Shown in pieces: positions 62,212 through 64,000 of a stretch of DNA of 64,000 nucleotides; position 1 is the first letter of the stretch; the number at the start of each line of letters is the position of its first letter. The DNA comes from Nonomuraea sediminis (GTDB lineage: Bacteria > Actinomycetota > Actinomycetes > Streptosporangiales > Streptosporangiaceae): positions 1 to 64,000 of the forward strand of contig NZ_JAHDTI010000001.1 of the NCBI RefSeq assembly GCF_018531495.1, given 5' to 3'. Under the pieces are notes generated by a model that saw only the letters and a program-made list of their open reading frames with translations, was not told where the DNA came from and did no database searches. The position numbers were made by a program, and so were the translations under genes.

Positions 62212-63900
62212 CTAGTCCTCCGGCTGACCTGGAGGCTCCTCGTCCTGGTCGAAGAAGGCCGCCATCCACGCGCCCGCCTGCTCAGGGCTGGGCTGCGCGG
62301 CAGGCGGCGCCGCCTCGGGCGCGTCGGCCCGTTCCCCTCGGCGGGAGCGCCTGCGCGGCAGCTCTCCCCCGCCGCCCAGCAGGTCCCCGTCGGGCGGGAT
62401 CACGTCGATCGGGCCGGTCTCGTGCACCTCGATCTCGCGTACGGCCGGCGGCTCGCTCTCGTGGGGCCGGACCGCCGCCGGGTCCGTCTCGGGCGTCCCT
62501 GCTCCTCGCGCGTCCGCTTCGGCGGGCCGCACCTCGAGGGGGTCCACGTCGGCGCGCCGCACGCCGAGCGGGTCCGCGTCCGCGGGCCGTACCTCGAGGG
62601 GGTCCACGTCCGCGCGCCGCACTCCGAGCGGGTCCACGTCGGCGCGCCCCACGCCGAGCGGGTGCTGTTCGGCCTGCCGTACGGCGGGCGGCGGCGGGAG
62701 ACGGGGTGGCTCGGGCGCGCGGGCCAGCGGCGAGGTGAGCGGCTCGAGCGTCTCGACGATCTCGGAGGGCACCAGCACGACCGCGCGCACTCCGCCGTAG
62801 GGCGAGGGCAGCAGGTCGGCGAGGAAGCCGTGGCGGCGTACGTAGTGGCCGATGACGGCCAGGCCGGTCTGCGGGATCTCGCCGACCTCGCCCACGTCGA
62901 CCGGGCGGCGACCCGAGACGACCTCGCGGGCCTGCTCCAGGTGGTGCTCGTCCATGCCGACGCCGCCGTCGTCGATCTCGATGACCGCGCCGCGCTGGAC
63001 GTTGCGGACCGCGACCAGCACCTTGGTCGAGGGCGGCGAGGACTGGGTGGCGTTGGCGAGCAGCTCGGCCACCAGGTGGATGAGCGGCTCGACGACCTGC
63101 GAGGCGGCCGCGGTGTCGGGGTCGCCGGACACCTCGATGCGCTTGTAGGCGACGATGCGGGAGGCGGCGGCGCGTACGACGTCGACCAGGGCCAGCGGGC
63201 GGGGCCACTGCTGTCCCGGCCACTCGCCGCACAGCACGGCCAGGCTCTGGGCGTGGCGTCCCTGCTGGGCGGCCGCGTGGTCGACCTGCATGCTGGACTC
63301 CAGCACGTCCGGATTGTGCGGATGGCGGTCGGCCATCAGCGACACCGTCTCCTGGATGCGGTGCGCCGAGGTCTGCACCCGCCGCGCCAGCGCCAGGACG
63401 GCCAGCCGCAGCGACTCCTGGTGGTCCCGCTCGCGTTCGGCGGTCCTGGTCACCGTGTCGAGCACGTCCTCCAGCGCGGCGGCCGCCTTCTCGTCCAGGG
63501 CGTTGCTCTGGTACGGCGCGGGCGCGGGCTGCCCGCCGAGCACGGCGGGGATCCGCACCTGCACCAGTTGCCCGATCGCCTCCTCCAGCGCGGCCGAGCG
63601 GGCGGCCAGGTGGTTGGTCCACTGGGTGTTGCGCTGCTGGAGGTGGTGCTGGAACTCCTTCTCGCGGCGCTGCATGGTGCTCTCACGCTGGGTCATCGTG
63701 CGCTGGAGCTCCCGCTGCGCCTGCCGCAGCATGCTCACCGCCACTGCTGTGAGCAGCGCGAACACGCCGGCACCCAGGGATGTCCAGACGAGGGCGGGCC
63801 TGCCGCCGGCCAGCACGGCACCCACCGAGCAGGCGGCGGCCAGCAGCGGCAGGGCCAGCGTCGCAGGCCAGAGCCACGGCGCGGGAGGGGGAGAAGCCAT
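62212..63900 (-). CDS. cvnA: conservon sensor ATPase/histidine kinase CvnA
   Basis: This membrane protein of about 562 aa has two helices at the N-terminus (WLWPATLALPLLAAACSVGAVLAGG and ALVWTSLGAGVFALLTAVAVSML), a Gln/Arg-rich coiled coil (REKEFQHHLQQRNTQWTNHLAARSAALEEAIGQL), a helical domain and a GHKL ATPase (LIHLVAELLANATQSSPPSTKVLVAV with N-box, EIDDGGVGMDEHHL with G-box). A long disordered tail contains five to six copies of a 10-residue repeat (RRADVDPLGV/RPADADPLEV). The sensor lacks a clear phospho-acceptor His box, as in many conservon kinases. ATG 63900 has AAAGG 5 nt upstream. It is first gene of the conservon. Confidence 0.92.
   Translation of the reverse strand: MASPPPAPWLWPATLALPLLAAACSVGAVLAGGRPALVWTSLGAGVFALLTAVAVSMLRQAQRELQRTMTQRESTMQRREKEFQHHLQQRNTQWTNHLAARSAALEEAIGQLVQVRIPAVLGGQPAPAPYQSNALDEKAAAALEDVLDTVTRTAERERDHQESLRLAVLALARRVQTSAHRIQETVSLMADRHPHNPDVLESSMQVDHAAAQQGRHAQSLAVLCGEWPGQQWPRPLALVDVVRAAASRIVAYKRIEVSGDPDTAAASQVVEPLIHLVAELLANATQSSPPSTKVLVAVRNVQRGAVIEIDDGGVGMDEHHLEQAREVVSGRRPVDVGEVGEIPQTGLAVIGHYVRRHGFLADLLPSPYGGVRAVVLVPSEIVETLEPLTSPLARAPEPPRLPPPPAVRQAEQHPLGVGRADVDPLGVRRADVDPLEVRPADADPLGVRRADVDPLEVRPAEADARGAGTPETDPAAVRPHESEPPAVREIEVHETGPIDVIPPDGDLLGGGGELPRRRSRRGERADAPEAAPPAAQPSPEQAGAWMAAFFDQDEEPPGQPED
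62515..62665 (-). repeat. 30-bp tandem repeats in the cvnA tail
   Basis: About five 30-bp units (for example CGAGCGGGTCCACGTC at 62625) encode repeats of R-R/P-A-D/E-V/A-D-P-L-G/E-V in the C-terminal tail of the sensor. They are in frame and polar. Such repeats often vary in copy number between strains. Confidence 0.7.
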
Positions 63901-64000
63901 GATCACCTTTTGCGGAACGGCGGCGAGACGGCGGTCGGACGGTGGCGGCGCGCGATCTCACGGGGACTCTCGGTGGCGATACCGCGGTTGCGCACGCCAA
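63901..64000. other. right edge, upstream of the conservon
   Basis: The last 100 bp lie upstream of cvnA. AAAGG just before the ATG at 63900 acts as ribosome-binding site. No clear promoter elements or gene are visible before the window ends. Confidence 0.4.

Overview
The window is chromosomal DNA from a high-GC filamentous actinomycete, most likely of the Streptosporangiales (Nonomuraea or Streptosporangium type). This is inferred from the very high G+C at third codon positions, a complete conservon with two P450 genes, a principal-type sigma factor with a lysine-rich N-terminal linker, and the garA-ftsR-DUF151-MerR-gcvP block known from actinobacteria. No rRNA gene, tRNA gene, CRISPR array, transposase or phage gene could be recognised.

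Layout. 0-4.8 kb: aldo/keto reductase, then a divergent pair (erythromycin-esterase-like enzyme and MFS exporter) whose start regions carry the same promoter/operator module. 4.8-16.6 kb: accessory region with a tightly packed minus-strand operon (ComEC-like metallo-beta-lactamase-fold protein, unknown 481-aa protein, giant 2130-aa beta-rich protein) and, divergent from it, a three-repeat M60-like metallopeptidase broken by one frameshift. 16.9-18.8 kb: NmrA-like protein and a TetR regulator. 19.1-22.9 kb: menaquinone genes menD-menC, with menE divergent. 23.4-30.1 kb: nitrogen or nucleobase catabolism set (asparaginase, NCS1 permease, PucR regulator, NodB-fold amidohydrolase, Old Yellow Enzyme, DUF1989 urea-carboxylase-associated protein). 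30.3-39.1 kb: HrdB-like sigma factor with a candidate ECF promoter, small conserved actinobacterial genes, a MerR-controlled oxidoreductase, and a TetR/SGNH/MFS unit.

39.4-51.6 kb: TPR protein, glycine decarboxylase under a tandem glycine riboswitch, then MerR, DUF151 nuclease, FtsR and GarA (same order as M. tuberculosis Rv1832 to Rv1827), a GDP-mannose pyrophosphorylase fused to a degenerate phosphomannomutase, a PgsA-type enzyme, and trpF. 51.7-58.3 kb: two-component system, methyltransferase, acyl-CoA dehydrogenase, enoyl-CoA hydratase, HSL-type esterase, and a PuuD-like protein lacking its catalytic cysteine. 58.5-63.9 kb: conservon cvnA-B-C-D plus two P450 genes, one without the ExxR motif; this operon begins just inside the right edge.

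Two themes recur. Many genes are joined by 4-bp ATGA or GTGA overlaps, and many promoters look leaderless, with the -10 box about 6-7 nt before the start codon. Gene 3' ends repeatedly carry a stem-loop built on GTACGGCG/CGCCGTAC inside a longer interspersed repeat, which looks like a genome-specific terminator or REP-like family. The least explained and most interesting region is 4.8-16.6 kb.
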